From NCBI GenBank assembly GCA_017519415.1, contig JAFWSI010000053.1, forward strand, positions 1 through 37,757: a stretch of 37,757 nucleotides of DNA, read 5' to 3'. Positions within the stretch are counted from its first letter, which is position 1. Each line of letters opens with the position of its first letter. The stretch comes from Ruminococcus sp. Its GTDB lineage: Bacteria; Bacillota; Clostridia; Oscillospirales; Ruminococcaceae. Below the pieces are notes generated by a model. The model made no database searches. It saw nothing but the letters and a program-made list of their open reading frames with translations, and had not been told where the DNA came from. Shown piece after piece: positions 16,943-24,216 of this stretch. The translations under genes and the position numbers were made by a program.

Positions 16943-18203
16943 ACTCAACAAATTAATCGAAAGGATCGCTGTCGGCGGAGCTGCAGCGGCGCAGTCGCTG
17001 AAAAGGGATCCTGCGAAAGTGATCGCTGTTGACAGCACCGGGCTCAGAGCCACAGTGCAGTTTATAAACGGATCCACAACAGAGCTGCTGAACAAGACCG
17101 GCGAATGCCTGCACGTTGGTAATGACGTTTGGATAGAGTACCGTACAATACCGTCCAGTGGGGTTATAGCCATGCGCAACGGTGCAGCCGATCCTCTCGG
17201 AAGCATAGCATACTCCACGGAGGAACGCCGCGTCGGTAAATGGATAGATGATAGTGATCTATTTGAAAAAACCTATGTATTGACCGCTCTCGGTGACAGC
17301 ACGACGCGGTCAGTCAGTGTACCGCTCGATATTCAGAATCTTGGAGAGATTGTCGAAAGCCGAGGGCAGCTTTTAGGCTCGGGTTTTTCGCGCCCACTTG
17401 AGGCTATGCCGGTGAGCTCAGACGGAGCCTCGGCAAATTTTGTCGATGCGACCTGCTACTCGTTTTCAACGTCTGAGCTGACTGTATATAACGGCAGCAC
17501 CGACCGAAGCGGCTGCAAAGCATATGTGACGATACGGTACACTCGACTTGGTGGGTATACGCCTCTTGAATATATCCGTAGCACCGGACAGCAGTATATC
17601 GACTTAGACTTCACAATTGATGCCCTGATCCATCACGTCGTCATTGACTGTCAGTTTACGAACTGGAAAGCCAAAGCTGAAAATAACTACACTCCATATT
17701 TTGGGGCAGAACTTTCGACCAGCATATACGAAACATACGGAGCGCAGCGATTTCTTAGAGGTACAAATTCGCAATGCAGGCATATAGCATACAACGGGTC
17801 CAAATACGTCACGACAAATAAAGACTACGAGGACAGAGAACACCGAGGCACAGCAGACATATCAAATCCGTTCTCTTGCTGGACCGATGCAGGAGACACA
17901 CCGAGCGGTCAGGCGGGTGAGCTGGCAACAAATACGCCCACCGACGTCCCACCTCGTATTTTTGGCTACAAAACGTCCGGCATGATCGTCAACCCAAATC
18001 GAGACTGGAATCTGCAAGACGGTGTATTCACAAACGCAGATCTGACACTGTACAGCCTAACGGTAAAAACGAATTCAGACACTCTGCTCCACAAGCTCAT
18101 CCCTGCCCGCCGTGATTCGGACGGCGAGATCGGACTGCTGGACGAAGTCACCGGAACGTTTTACACTAACGGCAGCAGCACGCCGTTTGTTATACCTACA
18201 TAA
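16935..18203 (+). CDS. Receptor-binding tail protein with concanavalin-like domain
   Basis: Residues 1-75 look like a small barrel that attaches to the hub. Residues about 80-210 contain YSTEERRVGKWIDD, a module seen in tail-tip proteins of gut phages. From about 210 the sequence GYTPLEYIRSTGQQYIDLDF to the end (LIPARRDSDGEIGLLDEV) has the pattern of LamG/concanavalin-type sugar-binding domains. ATG 16935 lies within the end of the hub gene and probably depends on translational coupling, since its ribosome site is weak. It likely contacts the host surface. Confidence 0.75.
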   Translation: MNKLNKLIERIAVGGAAAAQSLKRDPAKVIAVDSTGLRATVQFINGSTTELLNKTGECLHVGNDVWIEYRTIPSSGVIAMRNGAADPLGSIAYSTEERRVGKWIDDSDLFEKTYVLTALGDSTTRSVSVPLDIQNLGEIVESRGQLLGSGFSRPLEAMPVSSDGASANFVDATCYSFSTSELTVYNGSTDRSGCKAYVTIRYTRLGGYTPLEYIRSTGQQYIDLDFTIDALIHHVVIDCQFTNWKAKAENNYTPYFGAELSTSIYETYGAQRFLRGTNSQCRHIAYNGSKYVTTNKDYEDREHRGTADISNPFSCWTDAGDTPSGQAGELATNTPTDVPPRIFGYKTSGMIVNPNRDWNLQDGVFTNADLTLYSLTVKTNSDTLLHKLIPARRDSDGEIGLLDEVTGTFYTNGSSTPFVIPT

Positions 18204-18221
18204 TCGAAAGGAGAGATTTTT

Positions 18222-18830
18222 ATGGAAACCTCAAGAACGGAAGAAATCCTGAAAGCAACGATCAACGGCACGAGCTACACAGCGCCTCCACAGAGCAGAA
18301 TCGAGGCGCTCTTGATCCAGCTCAACGGAGTAATCGGTAAGCTCGAAAGCCCGATGCAGATCAAGGGCGTTGTCGACTCCGCTTCCGACCTTCCCTCGGA
18401 CGCCGAGCCCGGCTGGGTGTACTTCGTCGGCGAAGAAGGCGACGATGACTACGACGAATATGTGTACACAGATGTCAGCGGGTGGGAGCGCATCGGATCC
18501 GCCAACATCAACATTGACTCGGAGCTTTCAACGACGTCAACCAACCCCGTGCAGAACAGCGCAATCGCAACAGCACTGGCAGGCAAAGCCGATACATTTA
18601 CTATTGACCTTACACCGACTGACGGAAGCCTCAATCCGGTTTCCTCTGACGGTGTCTATGACGCTTTAGCAAATAAAATCGACATTTCAAATTTGGTGAC
18701 TGTTACCAACACCGGCGATGTCTACATCGGCTCACAGCTTATCCGCAAAGTCCTGACACAAGCCGAGTACGATTTACTTGACCCGCCTGACCCGAAGGTT
18801 GACTACTTAATCGTCCCCGCTTCAACGTAA
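18222..18830 (+). CDS. Tail fibre / baseplate accessory protein
   Basis: A 202-residue acidic protein with modules frequent in tail fibres of Firmicute phages: MQIKGVVDSASDLPSDAEPG WVYFVGEE, then STTSTNPVQNSAIATALAGK, then TLTQAEYDLLDPPDPK-like ending. These occur as oligomerising stalk pieces between hub and receptor-binding domains. AAAGGAGAG precedes the ATG. It lies between two predicted receptor-binding genes. Confidence 0.7.
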   Translation: METSRTEEILKATINGTSYTAPPQSRIEALLIQLNGVIGKLESPMQIKGVVDSASDLPSDAEPGWVYFVGEEGDDDYDEYVYTDVSGWERIGSANINIDSELSTTSTNPVQNSAIATALAGKADTFTIDLTPTDGSLNPVSSDGVYDALANKIDISNLVTVTNTGDVYIGSQLIRKVLTQAEYDLLDPPDPKVDYLIVPAST

Positions 18831-18843
18831 GGAGGTGCTTTGA

Positions 18844-20187
18844 ATGGCAAACAAACAAGGCACAAACCAAATCGTTGATGCGTTTATCGGTGACAAGCTG
18901 ATAGAAGCAAGATATACAGGCTCGACCAAGTACTTCGACGCCTACACCAAACCCCTAATCTATGGTTTTCACATAGACCCCTCGAAATCCGACCCTGCCG
19001 AGGCCGTGACCTACCTGGAGGACGCCGTGGGCATGACCCCGGCGGCTATGGGGGCGGAAGCCTTCAACTACGGCGACTGGGCGGACGCTTTCTTCATGCC
19101 CCGTCCCTGTATGCTGAAATTCGACGGCACTGTGGACTACTATCTTGACCCCGACGATTACACCAAAAAGGCCGACGGCACAGCAGCCAACATCTATCAG
19201 CAGGAAGTCAACGGAAATGCCATGATGGAGTGGCCTCTGATCTGGTACAAGTTCGAGGCAGGGGAGACCCCCGGGGAGGGGTATTTCTACTGCTCAGATC
19301 AGCAGGTGGACAGCGACTACAAATGCTGGTGCAACATCAATTCACAAGGGCAGCAGATACCGCATTTCTATACTTCAATTTACAACTGCTATTCGACAAA
19401 TTCTCATCAAAAGCTGAGAAGCCTGTCCGGTAAGAGCCTTGTACAAGGCAATCATGGTATGCTTACCGCACAACAGGAGATCACAAGAGCGCTGGCCAAC
19501 AACACCACAAATGCGGTGGAATGGTACACGGCGGTATTCGCTGACAGGCAGCTGATAAGTGCTCTGCTGATACTTATGAGCAAGACCCTTGACAACCAGC
19601 GAGCTTTCGGTCGGGGTCGAGTCAAAATCGGAGCAAGCGCCAGCGCCAACAAGACCTTCAAGGAGTCATATGAAACAGGAGGCACAGGCGGCACCCTCAA
19701 CCATAAGGGCTTGTTCTATGGTAGTCTCAGTAACGACGAAACGGCGGTCAAGGTCTTCGGCATGGAGAACTGGTGGGGCGAGGCTTTCACAAGAACGGCT
19801 GGCCTTGTGAGCGTAAACGACAAGTATATGTACAAGCTCACCTACGGCACCGCAGACGGTTCAACGGCATCAGCTTACAATCTGACAGGCACTGATTACC
19901 TCGAAGGCGGAAACAGACCAAGCACATCACAGCAGAACGTTCAGCAGATGTCCTTCGGGGCATGGGGATTCCTGCCGAGCGTGACCGCCTCTGATCCGAA
20001 TTATGAGACGTATTATTGCGAAAACATCTACTCAGGCGGTGACGGATATGCCCTGTTCGGCGGCGGCGTAGGCGAAGGATATGCGGCAGGAGCGACTTAT
20101 CTCAATATCGAGAATAGCACTGCTCTGAGCTATTTCACCGTCGGAACTTGCCTGTCCTGCAAGCCCATACTCAGAACGGAGGGGTGA
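18844..20187 (+). CDS. Tail fibre tip with C-type-lectin-like C-terminal domain
   Basis: The 447-residue protein likely provides the final receptor contact. The C-terminal 100 residues (FGAWGFLPSV, GYALFGGGVGEGYAAGATYL, TCLSCKPI) have the glycine/tryptophan-rich look of C-type-lectin folds used by phage variable proteins. The segment near 18960-19300 uses more G/C-ending codons than the flanks, which suggests mosaic exchange. No reverse transcriptase or template repeat is present in the window, so it is not part of a complete diversity-generating system here. AAGGAGGTG precedes the ATG. Confidence 0.7.
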   Translation: MANKQGTNQIVDAFIGDKLIEARYTGSTKYFDAYTKPLIYGFHIDPSKSDPAEAVTYLEDAVGMTPAAMGAEAFNYGDWADAFFMPRPCMLKFDGTVDYYLDPDDYTKKADGTAANIYQQEVNGNAMMEWPLIWYKFEAGETPGEGYFYCSDQQVDSDYKCWCNINSQGQQIPHFYTSIYNCYSTNSHQKLRSLSGKSLVQGNHGMLTAQQEITRALANNTTNAVEWYTAVFADRQLISALLILMSKTLDNQRAFGRGRVKIGASASANKTFKESYETGGTGGTLNHKGLFYGSLSNDETAVKVFGMENWWGEAFTRTAGLVSVNDKYMYKLTYGTADGSTASAYNLTGTDYLEGGNRPSTSQQNVQQMSFGAWGFLPSVTASDPNYETYYCENIYSGGDGYALFGGGVGEGYAAGATYLNIENSTALSYFTVGTCLSCKPILRTEG

Positions 20188-20191
20188 TACT

Positions 20192-20392
20192 ATGCTTAAT
20201 AAACTCGCTAAGCTCATCGACGTCAAGTCCATCGTGACGCTGGCGCTGACGGCGGTGTTCTGCATCCTCGCGGTGCGCGGGGAGATATCCGTCGAGCACT
20301 TCCTCACGGTGTACAGCGTGGTCATAGCGTTCTATTTCGGGGTGCAGTACGAAAAGCACCGGAGCAGGGAGGGTGATGACAACGGCGACTGA
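20192..20392 (+). CDS. Holin
   Basis: A 66-residue membrane protein with two hydrophobic segments (about 13-29 VTLALTAVFCILAV and 36-50 FLTVYSVVIAFYFGV) and a charged C-terminus KHRSREGDD. Size, topology and position two genes before the endolysin fit a phage holin that opens the inner membrane at the end of infection. GGAGGGGTGA precedes the ATG. Its codon use is more GC-rich than the neighbours. Confidence 0.75.
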   Translation: MLNKLAKLIDVKSIVTLALTAVFCILAVRGEISVEHFLTVYSVVIAFYFGVQYEKHRSREGDDNGD

Positions 20393-20612
20393 GATCATAA
20401 TAGCAGTGCTGTCGCTCATAGGCACGTTCATAGGCTCCTACTCCGGCATCCGGCTCATGTCGTATCGGATAGAACAGCTGGAGAAGAAGGTCGAAAAGCA
20501 CAACAACCTGGTGGAGCGGATGTACAAGGTCGAGGAGCGAACCGAGCTGCAGGAAGAAAAAATAAAGGTTGTCAATTACCGGATTGACGACCTTGAAAAA
20601 ACGAAAGGATGA
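20376..20612 (+). CDS. XhlA-like membrane-anchored coiled-coil lysis protein
   Basis: The 78-residue protein has one N-terminal membrane segment (IIIAVLSLIGTFIGSY) followed by a long charged coiled coil (RIEQLEKKVEKHNNLVERM). This is the layout of haemolysin XhlA-type lysis partners that work with a holin. ATG 20376 is used because GGAGGG lies just before it. It overlaps the holin gene by 17 bases. Confidence 0.65.
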   Translation: MTTATEIIIAVLSLIGTFIGSYSGIRLMSYRIEQLEKKVEKHNNLVERMYKVEERTELQEEKIKVVNYRIDDLEKTKG

Positions 20613-20617
20613 TATTT

Positions 20618-20869
20618 ATGAAAATCGAAGAAACCGTTGACCTGATGTTGTCCGAGGACAGAGGAGACAGGCTGAAAGCCGAATACTGGCAGGCCAAGCA
20701 CAGAGTAAAGAAGCTCGACGAGTACATCTGCAAGGCCGAGGCCGGAGAACCTATCGAGGCCGAGGACAGCGTCGAGGTCCTGAAAGCCCAGGGCACTGTT
20801 ATGCACGACTATTTGTACTACCTCGATATGCGGATGAAGATGTCGGGGCTTGAGACCGAGGAGGTGTAA
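20618..20869 (+). CDS. Small conserved phage protein of unknown function
   Basis: The 83-residue product is helical and acidic (SEDRGDRLKAEYWQAKHRVKKLDEYI), a type often found near early or lysis genes of clostridial phages. It has no membrane segment. ATG 20618 follows AAAGGATGATATTT. It sits between the lysis coiled-coil gene and the endolysin, 2 bases before the latter, so it is co-transcribed with the lysis genes. I cannot assign a function. Confidence 0.7.
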   Translation: MKIEETVDLMLSEDRGDRLKAEYWQAKHRVKKLDEYICKAEAGEPIEAEDSVEVLKAQGTVMHDYLYYLDMRMKMSGLETEEV

Positions 20870-20871
20870 AT

Positions 20872-21756
20872 ATGGGAGCCGTTCAGGGTTTAGATATCTC
20901 CAGCTGCCAGTCGGGAGTTGACTTCAAAAAGGTCCGCTCGGCAGGGTACAGCTTCGTCATCCTGCGCCTCAATGAGTGGGACAGGAACAAGCAGGACATC
21001 GTTAAAGACTCCAAATTTGAGAAGTATTACACCGACGCCAAAGCTGCCGGGCTGGATGTCGGAGTTTATTACTTCACTTACGCGAACACCATTGACTATA
21101 TAAAATATGAAGCAGAAACCGCGATCAAATGGCTCAAAGGTAAACAGTTCGAGTATCCGATCTTCTTTGATCTCGAACGCCAGGAACAGTTCAACCAGGG
21201 CACAAGCTTCTGTGATGCCGCCGTCAAGACCTTCTGCGACGCTCTTGAAAAGACGGGTTACTTTGCCGGCGTTTACTGCAGCACTTTCTGGTACACCCGC
21301 TGTGTAAGCGCTTCCGTCCGCGAACGTTATACTTGCTGGATCGCAGAGTGGGGCCCTCAGTGCAACTACACCGGTTCCTACAGTATGTGGCAGAACGGCA
21401 CCGCATACGTCAACGGCATATCCGGCGGCGTGGATCACGATTACTGTTATGTCGATTTCCCTTCGATTATCAAGTCAAAGGGACTCAACGGCTGGCCTAA
21501 ACCGTCGAAGGATCTCCCGGTGCTTGATACCGGCAGCTGCTACAAACTCGGTGAGACCACCGTGGGAGCCCTGGCTGTGAAGGAGCTGCTCCGGCTGGCA
21601 TACAACAAGAAAATATCCACCGTGAAGGTCACGGAGACCAAGACCTACGATCAGAGCGCCTGGGATTCGGTCGCCCTGCTCCAGAAGGCGTGGGGCTACA
21701 AGCCGACCGGCAGTGCCGGTGAGAACTTCGTGAAGATGATCACCAAGAAGCTTTAA
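20872..21756 (+). CDS. Endolysin, GH25 muramidase
   Basis: This 294-residue enzyme should cut the glycan chains of the host wall. The GH25 domain (1 to about 205) shows QGLDIS with D8, YPIFFDLE with D100 and E102, and GVDHDYCY with D188, the expected active-site set. The C-terminal part (about 215-294), with TVGALAVKELLRLAYNKK and SVALLQKAWGYKPTG, looks like a peptidoglycan-binding-type module. There is no signal peptide, so release depends on the holin. It ends the late transcription unit. Confidence 0.92.
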   Translation: MGAVQGLDISSCQSGVDFKKVRSAGYSFVILRLNEWDRNKQDIVKDSKFEKYYTDAKAAGLDVGVYYFTYANTIDYIKYEAETAIKWLKGKQFEYPIFFDLERQEQFNQGTSFCDAAVKTFCDALEKTGYFAGVYCSTFWYTRCVSASVRERYTCWIAEWGPQCNYTGSYSMWQNGTAYVNGISGGVDHDYCYVDFPSIIKSKGLNGWPKPSKDLPVLDTGSCYKLGETTVGALAVKELLRLAYNKKISTVKVTETKTYDQSAWDSVALLQKAWGYKPTGSAGENFVKMITKKL

Positions 21757-21806
21757 ACCCCAGATAGAAACTTGAAAATTTAATTTTATTTGAGAGGATG
21801 CTTACT

Positions 21807-22073
21807 ATGAAGCATAGTGCCAATCTTTTACAGGCAACGAACACAAGCATCGCCCAGGCGATCGATGACTACGTCAGCGGGAAAAACGCGGAGCGCGACA
21901 GAAAGATACTGCGCAGGCGGTTGATCGACGGCATCACCTTTGAACGCATCGGCGAGGAATTTGAGATATCCACCAACCACGCAAAGCGGATCATATACTC
22001 GCGTGAGGTGGAGCTCATGAAACATCTTAACGTAGTCAATATGGGAGTCAAAACGATGATAAAAGTGGTATAA
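21807..22073 (+). CDS. Small sigma-region-4-like HTH protein beside attP
   Basis: The 88-residue protein has a clear helix-turn-helix (ITFERIGEEFEISTNHAKRIIYSRE) like region 4 of sigma factors. ATG 21807 is chosen because GAGAGG lies before it; ATG 21798 falls in that site. The 3' end of the gene (22035-22052) carries one copy of the 18-base arm repeat that is also found at 22268-22285. It could regulate late or integration genes. Function is inferred. Confidence 0.7.
   Translation: MKHSANLLQATNTSIAQAIDDYVSGKNAERDRKILRRRLIDGITFERIGEEFEISTNHAKRIIYSREVELMKHLNVVNMGVKTMIKVV
22035..22052 (+). repeat. Arm-type repeat, left copy
   Basis: GTCAATATGGGAGTCAAA is repeated exactly at 22268-22285 on the other side of the attachment core, in the same orientation. 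A partial copy TATGGGAGTCAA occurs at 22261-22272. Such repeats flanking a core are the usual arm sites bound by the N-terminal domain of a tyrosine integrase. Confidence 0.65.
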
Positions 22074-22076
22074 CAT

Positions 22077-22094
22077 GCGCATTTACGCAGTTTA
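22077..22094 (+). repeat. Direct repeat flanking the attachment core, left copy
   Basis: GCGCATTTACGCAGTTTA differs by one base from GCGCATTTCCGCAGTTTA at 22178-22195. The two copies lie 101 bases apart, one on each side of the tRNA fragment. The right copy overlaps the hairpin at 22164-22203. They may be accessory binding sites for integrase or excisionase. Confidence 0.55.
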
Positions 22095-22112
22095 CGAAAT
22101 TTCAATTCTCCT

Positions 22113-22157
22113 TTCGGGACGTAGGGGCCGTGGGTTCAAGTCCCGTCACCTCGACCA
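22113..22157 (+). other. attP core: 3' half of tRNA-Pro(CGG)
   Basis: From 22113 the sequence reads as a tRNA from the anticodon loop on: loop TTCGGGA with anticodon CGG at 22115-22117, stem CGTAG, five-base variable loop, T arm with TTCAAGT loop (22135-22141), acceptor strand CACCTCG, discriminator A and CCA (22155-22157). The bases before the loop do not pair with CGTAG, so identity to the host gene should begin at or near the anticodon loop. Integration there would rebuild an intact tRNA-Pro with phage DNA downstream. The integrase gene lies 154 bases away. Confidence 0.85.
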
Positions 22158-22163
22158 TAAAAA

Positions 22164-22203
22164 AAGAGCCCTAAACAGCGCATTTCCGCAGTTTAGGGTT
22201 CTT
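22164..22203 (-). terminator. Hairpin with T-tract on the minus strand beside the tRNA fragment
   Basis: AAGAGCCCTAAAC pairs with GTTTAGGGTTCTT (13 pairs, one G-T) around a 14-base loop. The A-run at 22159-22165 becomes a T-tract on the minus strand, so it can stop leftward transcripts leaving the integrase region. In the lysogen it would lie directly after the restored tRNA. Confidence 0.5.
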
Positions 22204-22260
22204 CGCTTGTCAATGCTTATGTGTTGTAAATGTTGCTAAAAATGGGCAAAAATAGGCAAG

Positions 22261-22285
22261 TATGGGAGTCAATATGGGAGTCAAA
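22261..22285 (+). repeat. Arm-type repeat, right copies
   Basis: A partial copy TATGGGAGTCAA (22261-22272) overlaps a full copy GTCAATATGGGAGTCAAA (22268-22285). Just upstream, TGGGCAAAAATAGGCAAG (22243-22260) may be a looser relative. The clustering at the integrase side fits a P' arm with several integrase sites. Confidence 0.6.
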
Positions 22286-22292
22286 GTAGTCA

Positions 22293-22327
22293 AAAAATAT
22301 AAGCCGGCACTTATGCATTGCCGGCTT
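22293..22327 (-). terminator. Integrase terminator overlapping its stop codon
   Basis: On the minus strand AAGCCGGCA and TGCCGGCTT form a perfect 9-pair stem with a 9-base loop (22301-22327), followed by ATATTTTTT. The loop contains the integrase TAA. It separates integrase transcription from attP. Confidence 0.75.
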
Positions 22328-23486
22328 TCATATTTTCAAAGTATTCGTCGAGCTTATCTACCTGCTTCCGCTTGTGGATCGCATCGAGGTGCGTGTATAT
22401 CTCCATCGTGGTTTTTATGTCGGCGTGCCCGGCCAGTTCTTTGGCGGTCAGCACGTCCACTCCGGCAAGGTAAAGGTTAGTGATGTATGTATGCCGGAGC
22501 CAGTGAGCTGTGAAAGGTGCGATCACCGTCGGGATCGTTTCGGGGGCAAAGCGGCTCTTCGGTTTCTTGTATCCGATCTCGCTGCTGAAATCTCCAAAGG
22601 TAAAGTTAAGATAATGCATATAGCTCCGCCAAAGGCGGCGATACCCGGTAACGGTGAGCATCCCGCCTTCTGCATCCGGGCAGACAAGCAGAGACGTTGC
22701 CTTCTTTTTCTCTTCGGAGAGGTAAGCCGCAAGCTTTTTCGGAATATACACCTTGCGAATCGCGGCTTCGCTCATGCCGTATGGCTTGACGGTAGGCTTT
22801 CCGTTCCGGTACTCCACGGATTTGTTGACGTCGATGACACGTTCCTTGAGGTCAATGTCCTTCCAGAGCAGCGGTACAAGCTCACCGCGCCGGAGCCCGG
22901 CGTGCATCATGATCATAGCTGCGCACTTGCAGCGGTGCTCTGACCGCTCGATCCAGGACTGCTCTTCTTCGGTGAGAGCCCGGCGCTTTGGTTCATGGTG
23001 TTTGTCGGCGGGGATCTTCACGGCGCTGACCGGGTTGAAGGAGATCACACGGTTTACAAGGGCAAGCTCAAATGTATGCATTGCAGCCGCCTTAATGTCT
23101 TTGAGCACGGAGACAGACACACCCTCGGAAGCTCTGTCATCGATAATGTCCTGTATGTCCCGGGTGCGGATCTTGCCGATCGGGATGTCGTCCAGCTCCG
23201 AAAGATCTTTCAGACGGTTCCGGGTAATACCGAGCCTGCCCTCGGTCAGATCTCCACGGGCGTGGTCCCGTTCCCGCTGCCGGAGGTAGTATGCAGCCCA
23301 ATCTGCGAAGGTGTCCCGCTGAGCCGCGACGTCGATGCCGGAGTGCAGCTGCGATTTGACTTCCAGAACGGCAGCCTCCAGCTCCTTGACGCTTTTGGCA
23401 TAAATAAACTTGTACTTGCCGTCACCGAGATAGATCTTCGCCAGGTATCGCCCGTCCGGGCGTTTGGTGTAAGTCTTTTTGGGCAT
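22311..23486 (-). CDS. int: Tyrosine integrase
   Basis: The 391-residue recombinase joins attP to the host tRNA-Pro gene and, with an excisionase, reverses it. An N-terminal AP2-like arm-binding segment (1-50: GRYLAKIYLGDGKYKFIYAKS) precedes a SAM-like core-binding domain (about 58-155) and the catalytic domain. The active-site residues R199 (HAGLRRGE), H328 and R331 (HWLRHTY), H354 (LAGHADI) and Y364 (YTHLD) are all present. ATG at 23486 follows GAGGAGG; a longer reading to 23546 would cross the promoter region and is rejected. It is transcribed toward attP. Confidence 0.95.
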   Translation of the reverse strand: MPKKTYTKRPDGRYLAKIYLGDGKYKFIYAKSVKELEAAVLEVKSQLHSGIDVAAQRDTFADWAAYYLRQRERDHARGDLTEGRLGITRNRLKDLSELDDIPIGKIRTRDIQDIIDDRASEGVSVSVLKDIKAAAMHTFELALVNRVISFNPVSAVKIPADKHHEPKRRALTEEEQSWIERSEHRCKCAAMIMMHAGLRRGELVPLLWKDIDLKERVIDVNKSVEYRNGKPTVKPYGMSEAAIRKVYIPKKLAAYLSEEKKKATSLLVCPDAEGGMLTVTGYRRLWRSYMHYLNFTFGDFSSEIGYKKPKSRFAPETIPTVIAPFTAHWLRHTYITNLYLAGVDVLTAKELAGHADIKTTMEIYTHLDAIHKRKQVDKLDEYFENMKAGNA

Positions 23487-23506
23487 AGCAAGCCTCCTCT
23501 CATATA

Positions 23507-23535
23507 TTGACAATCTCGGATATATGTGATATAAT
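23507..23535 (+). promoter_or_regulatory. Consensus promoter for the cysteine-rich small gene
   Basis: TTGACA (23507-23512) and TATAAT (23530-23535) are 17 bases apart, and TGA just before the -10 makes it an extended -10. It drives the rightward 84-residue gene and lies in the gap that separates it from the divergent integrase gene. Confidence 0.8.
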
Positions 23536-23576
23536 ATACATGACATATAAAAATCAGAATAAAGGAGATGCGATCT

Positions 23577-23831
23577 ATGAAACGTTTAGCTGTTAAGTGT
23601 TCCTGCGAGATTGAAGTATTATTCAAGTGCGATCCCAAGAAGAACACCGCTTGTAAGAAGAGAAGCTGCGGAGTTGAGTGCACCAATACGCTCGACCCTT
23701 CCTCTGCTGCCTTAAACGAAGACGGCGAGCCGATCGTTTCCTGGATACATTTCCTTGAAGGCCCCGTTAAAGGTCATTCAGAGGTCGGCGAAATCCGCTA
23801 CACAATGAGTGACAGCACCGGCGGAAAGTGA
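23577..23831 (+). CDS. Small cysteine-rich protein with its own consensus promoter
   Basis: The 84-residue protein has six cysteines in its first 35 residues (KCSCEIEVLFKCDPKKNTACKKRSCGVEC), which suggests a metal-binding or disulfide-linked knob; the rest is acidic and ordinary. No family is recognised. ATG 23577 follows AAAGGAG by 9 bases. It stands alone, is driven by a perfect promoter and runs against its neighbours, overlapping the convergent 116-residue gene by 34 bases. This layout is typical of a gene expressed in the lysogen. Confidence 0.7.
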   Translation: MKRLAVKCSCEIEVLFKCDPKKNTACKKRSCGVECTNTLDPSSAALNEDGEPIVSWIHFLEGPVKGHSEVGEIRYTMSDSTGGK

Positions 23832-24148
23832 ACGAAGACGGCGGCAACGACCTTTTTGATCTCTGTTTTCGCCCTGTTTGACATATAGGAAATAGCTTCA
23901 AGCGACAGCCAGCAGAAATAAATATCGTCATCGCCTGATGCTGCCTCCAGAAGATCGTTCTGCCGGAGCTCACGGCAAAGGTCACCGATATCATCGGCAG
24001 GGAGCTCGGAACCGGCAAGCTCCTGAATGTCATCTAATCCACCGCACAAGCGGGCGTCTTCCCTCGGCATCGTCTTATTTCTCTGCTTATAATTCGCGTA
24101 CAGCAGGCAGAGCAAGGCGTCAGCTTCTTTGCTCAGCTTGTATTCCAT
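23798..24148 (-). CDS. Helical wHTH-like protein of unknown function
   Basis: The 116-residue protein begins MEYKLSKEADALLCLLYANY and has a helix pattern like a winged-helix (LPADDIGDLCRELRQNDLLEAASGDDDIYFCWLSLEAISYM), ending in a hydrophobic stretch VVAAVFVHFPPVLSLIV. The start 24148 has GGTGGTGA upstream. It is the third gene of the leftward repressor operon, 68 bases after the exonuclease gene. It may be a regulator, but no function can be assigned. Confidence 0.6.
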   Translation of the reverse strand: MEYKLSKEADALLCLLYANYKQRNKTMPREDARLCGGLDDIQELAGSELPADDIGDLCRELRQNDLLEAASGDDDIYFCWLSLEAISYMSNRAKTEIKKVVAAVFVHFPPVLSLIV

Positions 24149-24216
24149 CGTAATCACCACCATTTTCATATCTTTTGTTCAAGCCCGCTTTGGCTCTTGC
24201 ACAGCCGGAGCGGGGT

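Noticed and set aside
18844-20187. A complete diversity-generating retroelement.
   Set aside because: The lectin-like domain is suggestive, but no reverse transcriptase, accessory gene or template repeat was found in the window.
22113-22157. A phage-encoded tRNA gene.
   Set aside because: Only the part from the anticodon loop to CCA is present; the bases upstream cannot form the anticodon stem, D arm or acceptor stem. It is the attachment core.
22374-23510. Rightward open frames across the integrase gene.
   Set aside because: They are shadows of the integrase, which has all five catalytic residues on the other strand.
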